DNA of 64,000 nucleotides from Galaxea fascicularis (Eukaryota; Cnidaria; Anthozoa; Scleractinia; Euphylliidae): NCBI GenBank assembly GCA_948470475.1, contig OX419342.1, positions 6,193,496 to 6,257,495 of the forward strand, read 5' to 3'. Shown piece by piece: positions 1 to 11,475 of this stretch (position 1 is its first letter; each line of letters starts with the position of its first letter). The notes under the pieces were generated by a model. It saw only the letters and a program-made list of their open reading frames with translations, ran no database searches and was not told where the DNA came from. The position numbers and the translations under genes were made by a program.

Positions 1-2424
1 GTACCTTTAGTTCAAAGAAGTATAAAAACGCAACCAAAAGCATGTAAATAAAGCTCATTGCTATATCCACACACACTGTAATCACATATCATAAACTGAA
101 TACAGTCACTTGGCTTTGAATTTGTTTTTGCTCAATCATGTCAGTACAGTGTAACGTGATTTTACAATTTTACTTTCACATCGGTAGTGTATAGTAAAAT
201 TGTTCGAGTCTGGAGGGTTTTATCAGCAGTAGGTCTTTAGTTCGTTGGAATGCTGGCCTTCTGAACTCGTTTCCACCCTCCTAGGCCTCTGCTGAAATAC
301 GGTATACAGCTGTGACTTACTGATTGACTGTTTCGTTCCATAGATTTCCAAATGTATTTATTTCTTTTTTTTTCTCTGTTTTAATTTTCAGTAAACACTG
401 TTTAGTGAGGAAACAATGAAGTGCAAGGGCAATATTAAATATATTAGGATCATGAGTTCACTGTTTGAAGCAGCTCAATCAACGCATTTGTTTTACAACA
501 ATCCGATTGTCGACTCTAGTGACAGACATCCCTGTTTCATATGATTTAGATCTGATCTTCGAAAGCGGTCGTTTTATTTTTCCCCGAGGCTACTGGCTCG
601 TTCATTAACGGGGCTGATCAAACGATAACATTTGACTGGGTTTTTGCGAGTAAATTAAATTCCTTCACAAAGAACACCCTCAATCTACTGTTGAAGATAC
701 TCATTGTGTAAAACCATTAAATATATTTTCTGTGTAAATAAGGTTGGTTTTAAAACAAGAAAGGGAAGTTGTTTTTGTTCTCATTTGTAAATCGGCGGGA
801 CTTCAAAGAAACTTCTAGAAGCTTTGAATAATCGAAAGTTGTCAGTATCTATGAACAAACACTACGATTCAGTTATTGCCCACCAAACAAAAAACTACAC
901 CAACGCGGACGGGTTTTTTTTACACGCTTGGTGGCTTAGGATTAGTACAGCAGAGGACATACTGCGACGTAGATTGAAGGTTTGTGCTTTGTTTGTTTCA
1001 TTTGATGTAATCATACGGATAACATTTCTTGTAATGTGGGAGGACAACCCTTACTTACACGCAGCACTTTACAAACGCCTTTTTACAAATCGAGGAAACG
1101 AATTTCATGCCGCACGCATCAACTAGACACGATTTCAGTCTCTCTCCACAATGACCTTCTTTGGATGTCGATCGTTGCACAGACTTAACTATAAAGTAAA
1201 TGGTTTTAACTAATATCAGGAGATTTGTTGTATTAGCTGCAGATCCTAAATTAAGCGATTGATCGTGTGATGTCATGCTTCAAAGCAGTAAAGGTAAACG
1301 GGCGCTTCCAAGCGTCAAAAAAACGGAACGGTTTGGAGGCCAGTTGCGATCAGGGTTGCGATACATAACTTCTGCTCTTGATTTCCGCGTGTGATTTTCC
1401 CGCCAAAATCTTCTCAAAAGAACGTGTAACTCTACTGTTCCCAATGAGCCTTTGGTTGTTCTGTTCTGTTCTTGTTGTTATCGGAAGAAGAATAAGCGAA
1501 ACGAAAACGTGTCCTAAAAACACAGCTGCATGAAAAAAATTTATTTCGAGTACTCCCTTTCAAACAAATTTAGCGTTTGCGTCGAAGGACTATTTGACGA
1601 TAGTCGCCCCACAGCAATGTTTCAATATTCCTGACACAAATATAAGCCTGAGAACTGCTCACTCGGCAAGCTTCGAGTTTATATGCTGGTTTTACGAACA
1701 TCAAATGTCCGGGGAGGGGGTGGGGAGGAACCATCTGGAAGAGTTCCGAAAAAGAAGTACTCCACCGTGATTTGGTTCAAAACCAGCTGAAACTAAGATT
1801 TGGCATTTCGAGGATAAATATACATCGGTGTTTTGATCAATCCTAAGTACGATGAGAATATCGAGTCGCAAGATCAATTTAAACCGATCGGAGAAATTTA
1901 ACTGCAACTGTGTTCCCAAGGCTTGTACTCACGGATTTTCTTCAAACCAAGAAAAATCGCTATGAACAAGTCCAGTGTGCACTTTTAATTCGAATCTCGA
2001 GCGTTTTTTCAGAGATGTACTGTTTGTTACTTTCTAAGTGAACTATAGGCTGAAATCTAAGCAGCTTAATATCAATGATAACTAAACTTGGAGAGTTATT
2101 AACCACTGGCATGGTGGGGCGGATAATAATTCGATTTACAAACACTGGCGCGCCGGCGTCTGTCGTGCCACAAATCCTACGCATAGAGGGAGACAGAAGA
2201 CTAGCCGCTTACCACTCCGCTGCTGTTTCTGTTTCTTTTGGCATCGACTTTTTCATGTTGCGTATATAGTTAATTACAACTGAAATTCATAGATTTCCGG
2301 TTTTAGTTTGGAGAGAGACCAGGGGTACATGCAATTCTTCATGCTGCCACCATCGCAATGACAACAACAATGACGACGCCGAGTGACCCTTGGATTGATT
2401 CCCATGTAGCGCAATCAATGAAAA
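1..2424. other. Non-coding stretch, left edge
   Basis: I see no supported gene here. The short open frames (for example near 824-1126 and 1701-1919) have no domain, signal peptide or coding-like composition that I recognise, and they overlap each other on both strands. The sequence is AT-rich with no tandem array. It could hold regulatory DNA or untranslated exons of a gene to the left. Confidence 0.5.
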
Positions 2425-2432
2425 CAATTGAT

Positions 2433-2868
2433 CCGGGGGGGGGCTACTCCTCGAAATTCTTGGTAGGGGTGTGCTGCCTGGTTCTCCAAATCCTGACCCT
2501 ATTTTAGACCAAAATATTCAATTTTCCACATCCGTTTTCAGACCTGGCCTGGTCAGTTCCAAATTTTCCCTCTGGTTTTGTTGTAGCGTAATTAAGCTTG
2601 GCATCAATGCTGAAGTCATGAATTGGTCAAATTCAGCTCGAATGATATATTTTGGTTACTTGTCTAATTTCTCTATTACACATTTGGAGTTGACATGACA
2701 AAAACGTTTATACGCTCTCCTGGTTCCCTTGAAAACCATACCCGATTTCAGTCCAAAATGGTCAAAATCTATACTCGTTTTCAGACCAAAACGGTTTAAA
2801 AACCATACCCTTTGGGGTACATACCTATAAAGCTTATATAGGGGGGGGTACCACCCCCCTCCCCCGGG
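2433..2868. mobile_element. Short non-autonomous DNA element with TIRs and 8-bp TSD
   Basis: The left end is a G-run (CCGGGGGGGGGCTAC) and the right end is its approximate reverse complement (GTACCACCCCCCTCCCCCGGG). The 8 bases CAATTGAT occur directly on both sides (2425-2432 and 2869-2876), which is the expected footprint of a cut-and-paste insertion. No open frame inside resembles a transposase, so this is a MITE-like passenger of about 436 bp. An internal phrase built on 'tcagaccaaaa..gg' recurs near 2500-2820. An 8-bp duplication fits hAT or P-type families, but the superfamily is not established. Confidence 0.72.
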
Positions 2869-2876
2869 CAATTGAT

Positions 2877-5469
2877 CCATGTCAGCTAATAGAACGCGAG
2901 CCAGAAAAAAGTAAGATTTTGCCACGAAATTCGAGTATGAACGCACCAACCGCCCTAAAAATTTCTAAAAATGAAAGAGGGCGTTCTGAGATTTCATTCT
3001 ACACGTATTTAGCTGTGATAATTGCTAGATACTGAATTTGAAATCTGTGTTACACCCGTCCATTAAGTATGAATTCCAATCAACACGCGAGTGAGATCCG
3101 CCGTGCCAAGACTGAGTTCATTTCGCAATGGGAGTTCAGATCTGGTCACTCAAATCTATACCCATATCAGTATGGACTCACCATTTCACTTTTCAGGGAA
3201 AGGAGGTTGGAACACTAGCATAAACATATAAAAAAAATAGTAAACACAAAGTTAAATTCGTCAACACTTAAGTCTTTAATAGCCATGAGGCAAGAAATTT
3301 GCCAATTCGAACAAAATCTTTAGTGCCTAAGGCTAAATCGCGTTGTTGACACGGTCTCGAATGTTGTATTAAGCGACTTCCTTACTCCTCTGGTTTGATT
3401 TAAAATATGAACTAGGATTCGTATATTTTTCATCTTTTAAAAACGGTTGCTTCTCTACAGAATGATCAGAATGCAATGAAATCTATACGCAATAAAGGAC
3501 AAAAGTAATAAAGCCTACCACGCTATTTTACATCAAGAAACTCAATATATATAAACACATAAGACGCGCCACATACCGCTGGAGGCTTAAAGGTGAGTAT
3601 CATAGTTCCTAGTCGGACTTTTTCTATAGGGAGAAATTTGTTTATACTTCGTGTGCACTTTAGGAGGGAAAGTGCGTGAACTCAACAGCGTAATCCGATC
3701 AGTAACTTCAGATTAAAATGAAACACTCGTCAGACTAATGAAAACATATTAACCTACCCTATTCCATAATCAAACACTGCCAGCCGTAGCTTTAATTTAT
3801 AATCTATCACAAGGTACACTGGACTCAGACGCCTACTTTCTACTCGCACCGATCTATGCTTTGGAGCCTTCTTAAAGTGGGTGCAAGAGATTCTACTCTA
3901 GCAACAGCTTCCCAAACCCCACCCTTCGTATTCCCATCCTATCCACTTGATAATCGATAGTATGTATTGTTATTTAAAAATGGCCTGGAGATCATCATGA
4001 TGAATAAATTAATTACTGTTGCCCTCATACAGATAAGATTATCTCTCTTAAAAATACACGAAATAGGGGAAAGCAACTTGACATCAGAACGTAATCGGAC
4101 GTAATTTCCCTTGTCAAGATAAGATAATCATAAAAACGATTACAGGGCCGGTCAATGACCTACGAATAATTTGAATCTTAGACTGTTCGGTATGGATAAC
4201 CTAAATCGCGCGTTATTAATGATTCGAACGTTCCAGGTTATCCAATTTTCATGAGTGGGGATTATCCCCTTTCTCTATTATGAAATAGGTATGGTAGAAA
4301 TTGCTTGATCGCGACCCAATAACAAGTTTGAGATAACAAAAGGAACTGAAACACTCCTTATAGATAGAAAGATAGAATGAAGACATAAAAGCCGTTATTA
4401 CACACAAGATCAACTCCCACCTCCCCAACCATCAATGTCCCCTTTCCAACAACCACCCAAGCTAATCGAAAACAAAATTTTATGTTCACTGATCAGTGTA
4501 TGTGTTAAAATAATCCTTCCGGGATGACTCTCTTTCTGACCAACCCAACATATGCCCTTTTGAAATCATGAGTTTCCAATCGTAGCATTTGTTGTATCGC
4601 ACACCAGCACAAGAAGGCTAGAACCTCTTTGACAACACTAATTAGCTACATACGAGAGCACCTTGGGTTATCAACACCAGAACTCAATCTTTTAAAGTAC
4701 AATCATGTTGCGGTTGATTACAACTGGTTTCCAATCCAGACAATTTGGAATGTCTACGATCACTTTTGAAAAACAAACGTTCTTCTCTTGCGACCTTTCA
4801 GATGTTAACTCAATCACTGACCAACCTTGCTGACCGGCTGAACCAATGAAAGTGAGCAACAACTACTTGAACGTCATGGGGAAACTCCGATACTGAGGAA
4901 AATAAACAACCACCGAGCACAAAAGAGGTAAAGAAATGAAACACAATATTGTAGAAGTATCTGTTTTTTCCGACAGCTATCTATCACGGTAAGTATAACC
5001 AGTTCAGGGGAGTAAAACCTTGGCAAAATTTCATCCAATAAATTTGAAACTCATTTTCACACCAGGTGCTCATGATAAAAAAACCTCTGGTGGTATTTCT
5101 TACCGAATGGATAAGTTTGGCTTTACAATATTCAGCAACGGTTTATCGAAATTTTAAGGTCCTTCCTTGACATTTCAACTGGGTAAGTTAAGTTTTCTGA
5201 ACACTGAAACACAATTGAATAACCTATCGACATGTAGCTATATACATTTTTCAGACTACCGTTTTCCTATAGTTCTCATATTCTAGCTCGTTAGCCGATT
5301 TGCATGTCAAAGTCTTTCAGAATTTTTAACACAAAAGTACTATTTAGTATTTCTGTCCAGTTGAAGTATAGTTATTACTGAACACTATTTTTTAACTATC
5401 ATACACAGTGCTTAGTTTACATGAAGTGATAATGGCCTAACTGAGCTTATTCACTAAATTTCAGAAGCC
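2877..5469. other. Non-coding stretch upstream of the cysteine-rich gene
   Basis: No open reading frame of useful length occurs on either strand over about 2.6 kb. It must contain the promoter and possibly untranslated 5' exons of the gene that starts at 5470. The bases just before that ATG (ttcactaaatttcag, then aagcc) look like a 3' splice site, so a 5' UTR exon may lie here. Confidence 0.45.
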
Positions 5470-6951
5470 ATGTTTTCCGCTGGTGGAATTTTTCTTTCCG
5501 TGGTTGCCCTACATCTCCATGTTAGAAGTCACAGTGGTCTTCCACCATTCTCACCAAGCCAATGCAACTTGATCCTCAAAAACGCGTGTCACCAGTACCG
5601 CGAGACAGGCGAGCACAACATCATATGTCGGGAGTACCCACCGTATCACTTTTGCCAACAAACTTGCAACAGTGCCAGTTGCCGCCTGCGTTGCCACGCG
5701 TCAATCTCCTGTGTACAGCAATGCGTGGCTGGTCATTGTGAAGATATGTTTTGCACTTCTGAAAACTGCAATCAAAGTTGCATAAGAGGCAACTGCCAGG
5801 GGATGAACTGTGCTGCAAAAAACTGTGAGCAAAACTGTTACACGGGTGGTTGTGAAATGGTCTGCTCAAACGATGCCGAACGCTGTATTCAAAGCTGCAA
5901 GGAAGGGAAATGTTTAATGCGTTGTCCCCTTGGCGTCAAATTGTGTCAACAAAAATGCGAAGGTGGGATGTGTACCATGATATGCGAAGCTGAAAGATGT
6001 GAGCAATCTTGTGCTCGAGGGCTGTGCATTTACAGTATGAAAGCTTTGAGTGATGGAAGTGAAGCAACGCATCCTGGCCCTCGACACCTGAACTGCAATC
6101 AGGGCACTGTTAAGGATACGTGCATTCAGACGTGCCCTGAAGGACATTGTGAGTTGAAGTACAAATACAGCAGGCATGCCTCCTTACTTCAACTTTGCTC
6201 CGGAGGAAATTGCCAGTTTGAATGCAGTGCACCTCTCAAATGTACGCAGGTCTGCTCTGGTGGTGCGTGCAAGAAATATATGTGCAATTCAAAGCTTTGC
6301 ATTCAAGAATGCATTGCTGGAGGATGCAACATGGAATGCGAAGCTGAGCGATGCCTGCAGACGTGCAGAGGGGGAGATTGCAGCATGAGATGTTTGTCAA
6401 AAGTGAAAGAGTGTTTGCAATGGTGCCCGGCTGGGAACTGCGTTCTTGGATGCAGTGCAAGGCATTGCAAACATTACTGTGTTCCGGGAAGTTGCGTTGT
6501 TTCCTCTAGGGCTGCTAAACTGAAGGGAATCTTGAGAACAGTGCGATGCTCAACAGAGACACAAGAATGCCATCAAGAGTGTCCTCCAAAACGAAATTGT
6601 GCATTCCTTAATTGGGTATATTTTGGTGCATTTCATTCTATTTATCAGTCCTGCAATCACGGAGGTTGCAGCATAATGCATTGCATAACGTCCAACAAAT
6701 GTGCCCAGACATGCCACGAGGGAGCCTGCAAATCGATGGTATGCATGGCCGGCAAATGCCTGCAACAGTGCGAAGGGGCCAACTGCAACATGGAATGTAA
6801 TTCGAGACACTGCACACAGGTTTGCCACGGAGGAGGCTGCCGAATGAAATGCACGGGCAACGTCGAGGCATGCAATCAATCATGCAATTCGCAAATCTTG
6901 AACTGCGAAACTGTTTGCCTTGCTAAGTCGTGTACGTTAACTTTGTTGTAA
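5470..6951 (+). CDS. Secreted cysteine-rich repeat protein, copy 1 (unknown family)
   Basis: The product has 493 aa. It starts with a likely signal peptide (hydrophobic FLSVVALHLHV, residues about 8-18, cleavage near 22). Everything after residue 31 is cysteine-rich: I count 80 cysteines (16%), an even number that would suit full disulfide pairing outside the cell. The core pattern is C-x-Q-x-C-x2-G-x-C-x-M-x-C, spaced 15-17 residues. There are three modules (about 32-187, 209-342, 360-488), separated by linkers free of cysteine; modules 2 and 3 open with a C..(D/E)xCxQxC phrase. No transmembrane segment follows and the protein ends in CTLTLL. The coding sequence is one uninterrupted exon; the bases before the ATG look like an acceptor site, so 5' UTR exons are possible. 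A paralogue lies at 51423-52880. I do not recognise the family. Extracellular matrix, mucus or venom-like roles are all conceivable and none is shown. That it is a real gene is well supported, because the paralogue keeps its cysteine framework. Confidence 0.88.
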   Translation: MFSAGGIFLSVVALHLHVRSHSGLPPFSPSQCNLILKNACHQYRETGEHNIICREYPPYHFCQQTCNSASCRLRCHASISCVQQCVAGHCEDMFCTSENCNQSCIRGNCQGMNCAAKNCEQNCYTGGCEMVCSNDAERCIQSCKEGKCLMRCPLGVKLCQQKCEGGMCTMICEAERCEQSCARGLCIYSMKALSDGSEATHPGPRHLNCNQGTVKDTCIQTCPEGHCELKYKYSRHASLLQLCSGGNCQFECSAPLKCTQVCSGGACKKYMCNSKLCIQECIAGGCNMECEAERCLQTCRGGDCSMRCLSKVKECLQWCPAGNCVLGCSARHCKHYCVPGSCVVSSRAAKLKGILRTVRCSTETQECHQECPPKRNCAFLNWVYFGAFHSIYQSCNHGGCSIMHCITSNKCAQTCHEGACKSMVCMAGKCLQQCEGANCNMECNSRHCTQVCHGGGCRMKCTGNVEACNQSCNSQILNCETVCLAKSCTLTLL

Positions 6952-8007
6952 CAGTCAAAAGAAATTAAACGTTTTTCGTACACATTGATCTTCTTTTACA
7001 TGAGAATTTTGTACACAGTAATAAGTAATTGTACGAGGACAAGCACGCACAGAACCTTTGTGAACGTGGACATGTAAGGCGTTCCTATGAAAAAGTTTAC
7101 TCGCCCTAACAAAGTACTTAGAGTATTTGTTTTTAGAAAAAGTTGAAATGTGGAAGGATGGAAGATTAAGCACTATTTTAAAATCTTATTGCGATGCGCA
7201 AAATATATGAATAAAAGTAAGGTCATGTTACCCAATTAAAAGCACTTAGCTTCGGAGAGAATAAGCCGTTTTGGGGAAAATCAAGTTGTCATTAGCAGCA
7301 AACGACATTTACTTCCTGTCATTTAAAGGCAAATTTTAATTAACAGTCAAAAATACTTCTTTCTACGTCGGAATGAAGAGAGTCGTTTGTGTCTAGAACT
7401 ACTTCCAGCAAATTCTACTTCGGTCATGCATGTGCCAAGTTTCAATGTCAGAACCGTCGTGTGCTCGACTACCAGGCTATAAATGGGGAATCATCTGACG
7501 CGTTAGTACACTGATTTAGAATCAGTTCTTTAGGGACGTTTATTACAATGTTACGTTCGTCCTTTCTGTACACCAGGATAATCTTTATTAGTGATAGACT
7601 GACAAAAATCACTGATTTTTGTTGGTCTACCACTAATCAAACCAGAAGCTCGTAAGAAAATTTCATTGCATGGTACAACGTGCGGTAGACGGCTGCACAA
7701 ACATGAGAGGAACGGTTTGTCAGGAAAGTCATTAACAGAGTTCAAACTGCGCCTTAAGTGATTTTAATATCTATGCTATGAAAGAATTAACGGAAGAGTA
7801 ATATAAATTTTATGACGTACTGTGAGAAGCTGAATGACGTTCCAGCTGGACATATGTGATTGCTTTAGGTTTTCTTCCGGTGTTTTGGCCAGTGCTGGCT
7901 TTGAGCACTCGGTTAAAGGCTTCGGCTTCAGATCTTTAAGAACACTTGAAGGCAACTTTCCCAACGCGTACAGTGTTAGCAGCTAAGCTACAATCCAGGG
8001 AAGAAGG
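6952..8007. other. Intergenic region
   Basis: It holds the 3' UTR of the cysteine-rich gene and the 5' flank of the receptor pseudogene. Short minus-strand open frames at 7551-7745 and 7776-7964 show no recognisable domain. No repeat stands out. Confidence 0.4.
7210..7215 (+). promoter_or_regulatory. Possible polyadenylation signal (AATAAA)
   Basis: This is the first canonical AATAAA downstream of the cysteine-rich gene stop codon, about 260 bases past it. An ATTAAA variant is closer (about 6963). The choice between them is not resolved by sequence alone. Confidence 0.3.
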
Positions 8008-9061
8008 ATGTCTGTTTTAAACCAGAACGCCTCTTTGCCAGCGAATGAATCAAACGGCCAGATACGTTTCGAGCGATGTTACTTCGACGATTCCTTTGCC
8101 GTTCAAATCTGCAAATTGCTCGCCTACTGTGCAGTTTTGCTGATAGGTTTGGTTGGGAATTCAGCACTCGTCGTTGTGATTTACAAGCGCGGCCAAGATT
8201 TACGGAATACAGTGAACTGTTTCATTATGAACATGGCCATTTCTAACTTAGCGTTTTGTCTGGCCGGTATACCGATGAAGTTGATCCAGCTGTCTTCCAA
8301 CTCGTTTCACTGGCACGTGAATGGCGTTGGAGGATCAGTTCTTTGCAAATTGTACCGTATCACTACAGAGTATCCTGTGGCTCTCTGTCGACAGGTTCAT
8401 AGCAATTATGTTTCCAATGAGAGCTCGAAACATTTCTCCACGACACCGTGGTGTCGCTATTGCTTGCACGTGGGGATTGGCATTGGCAGTAAGGGCTCCG
8501 TATGTGATGGTCGTAAACTTGGGCCAATACAAAAATATGACTTATTGCGGCTTGTGGGACATCTTTGTAGTCTTTGAGAACGAAAACGTTTTCAGGTCCT
8601 TCACTTTGACAACTGAGATTATATTTCTTATGTTCCCATTAATTTCGATTACTATTTTGTATTTCTTAATAGCGATAACCCTTAAAAGGAGGAACAAGAA
8701 TTTGGCGCAACTTTCGCCACATATTCAGCTGCAAGCGTATAATAAGAACTCCAGGGCAGCAAAAATGTCTTTTTGCTCGATGCTAGCTTATGGTGTCTGC
8801 TTTGTACCCTATATGGTCTACCAGTATACCCACTCTTGCGCTATGTTTAGATTTTTATCATTCTTTGTCGTTTTTATGCTTTATTTATCTTCAACAGTCA
8901 ATCCTGTCATTTGCTTTTTATTTGTTCAAAGCTTTAGTTTTAGAATAAGAGAGATGTTGAGTAACTGCTCCAAGAGAAACACAAATAGTCATGTTGAAAA
9001 AAGAGACAAGCAGGAAATTGTCCTTCCCCGATCCAAAAAAATAATTAAAGTTGATAGTTAG
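8008..9061 (+). pseudogene. Class A (rhodopsin-type) GPCR, frame broken in TM3
   Basis: Two overlapping frames together make one seven-transmembrane receptor. The first (from ATG 8008) has N-terminal glycosylation sites (NAS, NES), TM1 with the GN pair, TM2 and the TM3 cysteine of SVLCKL (codon 8344). The second resumes at LSVDRFIAI (DRF in place of DRY, D codon 8390), then TM4 to TM7 with a NPVIC ending and a basic tail, stopping at 9061. In class A receptors the TM3 cysteine and the DRY aspartate are 24 residues (72 nt) apart; here they are 46 nt apart. A deletion of about 26 nt inside TM3 therefore explains the frame change. TM2 has N where D2.50 is usual, and TM7 has C where the NPxxY tyrosine is usual. 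Otherwise the reading frames are clean, so the lesion is recent, allelic or an assembly error. The ligand is unknown; peptide-receptor-like. Confidence 0.8.
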
Positions 9062-9652
9062 AATTGACTGACCATGGATTAGAATCAGTGTAGTCTATTC
9101 GCCGACAGTGTTATCTTTACTTAATCTACCTTAATTATACTAAATCCTAGATTCACGCTATAAGTAACATTAAACAGTAAAGTTAATATATACTACATCT
9201 GGAGCAAAACAATACGTGTCTGTTTGTCCGTGCGATTTCTGTAGTCCGAGTAGAAAGAAATTTCTGACAGGCTTGAAAGGCATGTCAAACAAACCGAAGG
9301 GTGTTTTGTCAGCCGGATACCCAAACATTGAGAAGTGACTGAACAAACGAGGCGCAGACAGTTTTTTCATTACCAGCTTTAAAACAAAGGCTCTCAATAC
9401 TCAATACAATAGTAAACTTTGGAGAACGTTCAAGGTTAAGGTTGACCAAAATTAATCAAAAGTAGAACCTCCCCCAATATATTGTGATTTTATTTGCCTT
9501 CTTTTCATGAATAAGTAATGAAAACCCTTACAGTTTACAGGATCGTTTTAGTTTAGACGATCGTCTGCTCAGTTTGCCGCGTATTTCGTTTTGCAAGCGA
9601 TAGACCACTGAAAAATATTTTGCGTCAGGCATTATTAGCCAAGTTGCAAGCT
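9062..9652. other. Intergenic region after the GPCR pseudogene
   Basis: AT-rich, with no supported gene. The minus-strand open frame at 9170-9397 has no recognisable feature. Confidence 0.4.
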
Positions 9653-10037
9653 CATGCTACCACGAAGTACCTTATTGGTACTAAAAGTTTCACGATCACT
9701 TAATTTCGCGAAGATGAAGAAAGAGGAATATTTCGCGTGACTTAAATTTCGCTATTTAGCAGAAAAGCCGTGTTGAAGGGAATTAATTTTCGAGAAAATT
9801 GAGGATCCGCATAGTCTCATTTTAATTTTTCAATGCAAAACCTTTAAGTCTCGTATACAGTTCAAAATTTACGATATGTCTAGACCTAAAAGGCATTTAG
9901 CTTTTATATATGAATGGCAGTTTCTATATGTCTTCCAGCGGGACTTAAATTTCGCGATTGTTTTGAAATCGCGAAAATCAAGTCCCGCGAAAATTACTGA
10001 ATAATACCAATAAAGTATGCCGCAACCTGGTAGCATG
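9653..10037. repeat. MITE-like element with imperfect inverted termini
   Basis: The left end (CATGCTACCACGAAGTACC, running to TTATTGGTA at 9680) is matched in reverse complement at 10005-10037 (TACCAATAAAGTATGCC then GGTAGCATG). Inside are several copies of a 'gacttaaatttcgcg' phrase in both orientations (around 9699, 9735, 9952, 9968). There is no coding capacity. Nearby at 10051-10110 lies another repeat-like phrase (caacgacgacggcgac). Confidence 0.6.
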
Positions 10038-10039
10038 GC

Positions 10040-11475
10040 GTATCAATTAATAGGGAGTTTAAGCAACGACGACGGCGACAGCAACGAGAACGTCATCTCA
10101 AAATATAACTTCTCGTTTTCATAAATTTTTCGTGATTATTCCAATTTGTTTAACATGCACAATGCTGGCGAGCTGTCCAGGGTCTAAATTACTGTGAGCG
10201 GTGTAAAAGCAAAAAAAAAAGAAAGCAGATTTTGCGGTAATACGCTCACGTTCTCGAGAAAACCTAAAATTTGGCCATTAGGTCCTCTGTCAAGTATTTG
10301 ATTGATTTTTCGGGTACTTTGCAAAGCTAAACCAAAAATGTAGGCATGTATCCTTCCTTTGGCTTGCACATCAAAGGAGCTGTTACGAATTCTTGATATT
10401 ACTTCAAAACAAAACCAAAACTGAAGAAAAGCCATAAGAAAACCCCAAAATTAATGATTCCGTTTTGTTATAACATTACTTTACCAGTTTATTTGAACTT
10501 CTCTTTAATCTGTTACGGATGGCGAGGATTGAAAGGGACTGCAACTTGAAAACTGTGGACAACTACTTTTTCAGGTTCTTCCCCGACGTCGCGAAGGAAT
10601 AGAAAACAAGGCACTAAATCATTTAACCAAGATGAACACCCAGAGGAAGATGTCAACCTACGTAGCTTAGAGACTTCGAATTTGTAAGAAAGCATTTTCT
10701 TTTTCTTGAATGTGTCGTGAAATGAAATGGAGAACGATTCTCTTTGTTCGCAATTTATGCAATGGCGTAAATTGAATGTATCGATCGTGTTTTTTTCTTT
10801 TTGTTTAAAGACTCTCTGTCGACCGGCATGCTTGGCGTAGTCAGTGTTTTGGAATCAACCGTTGATGGCGATTTATACGTGAGAGAATGGCGAACGGCAT
10901 ATTACAGTCGAATATTTCGGAGGGAATGTTTCAAGAAGGCTAGCTTCTAAGGGGCAAAATTACAGGCGTGTGGTCCATTCATGTTTTTAGTGTCTGAAGG
11001 ATTGAAACCTCTAATTTGATCGGCGGTCTGGAGGTGTTGTTCAACGATGCGCCGGATCGAATGTCGAAGTAAACCGAGTTTAAGGAAGCGAGACGTAGGA
11101 TGAGAAAAACTAAATAGGTCTCATTGCACTGCAAATCCGCTTGTAAATTCAAGCAAAACGATGGTGCTGCCTGTGATCGCTTTCGCCACGTGGCCAATGT
11201 AGCATAAACAGGAGCAACCAACGAGATATTTTTTTCAAAATTCCTCAAAATATATCATGGCCATAAAATAAACCAAAAATTTGTCTTTTTGGAGCAATTT
11301 CTGTACCCGCTGGAAATTTTTTATCTGTCCCGCACTCCCAGCAAAAACAGACCAAAATTTCCTTTTGCCAGCAGGGCCGGGCGGAAGTTTACCAGCCAGG
11401 AAGCATAACAACGACAATTTAATACATAGTACGCGTAAATGGGCGTGGCAAAACGCCACAGATTCAGCCTTCCAT
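10040..11475. other. Non-coding, repeat-like DNA
   Basis: No supported gene. Short open frames on the minus strand (10184-10435, 10979-11248, 11235-11486) lack any known domain. The right part (11411-11475) is related to 13465-13560, so it is probably an older repeat unit that the neighbouring element inserted into. Confidence 0.4.

Noticed and set aside
2433..2868. Regulatory G-quadruplex promoter
   Set aside because: The G-runs are the ends of a mobile element with a target duplication; no gene starts nearby.
5621..5869. Open frames antisense to the cysteine-rich gene
   Set aside because: They are shadows of the strongly biased TGC/TGT codons on the coding strand.
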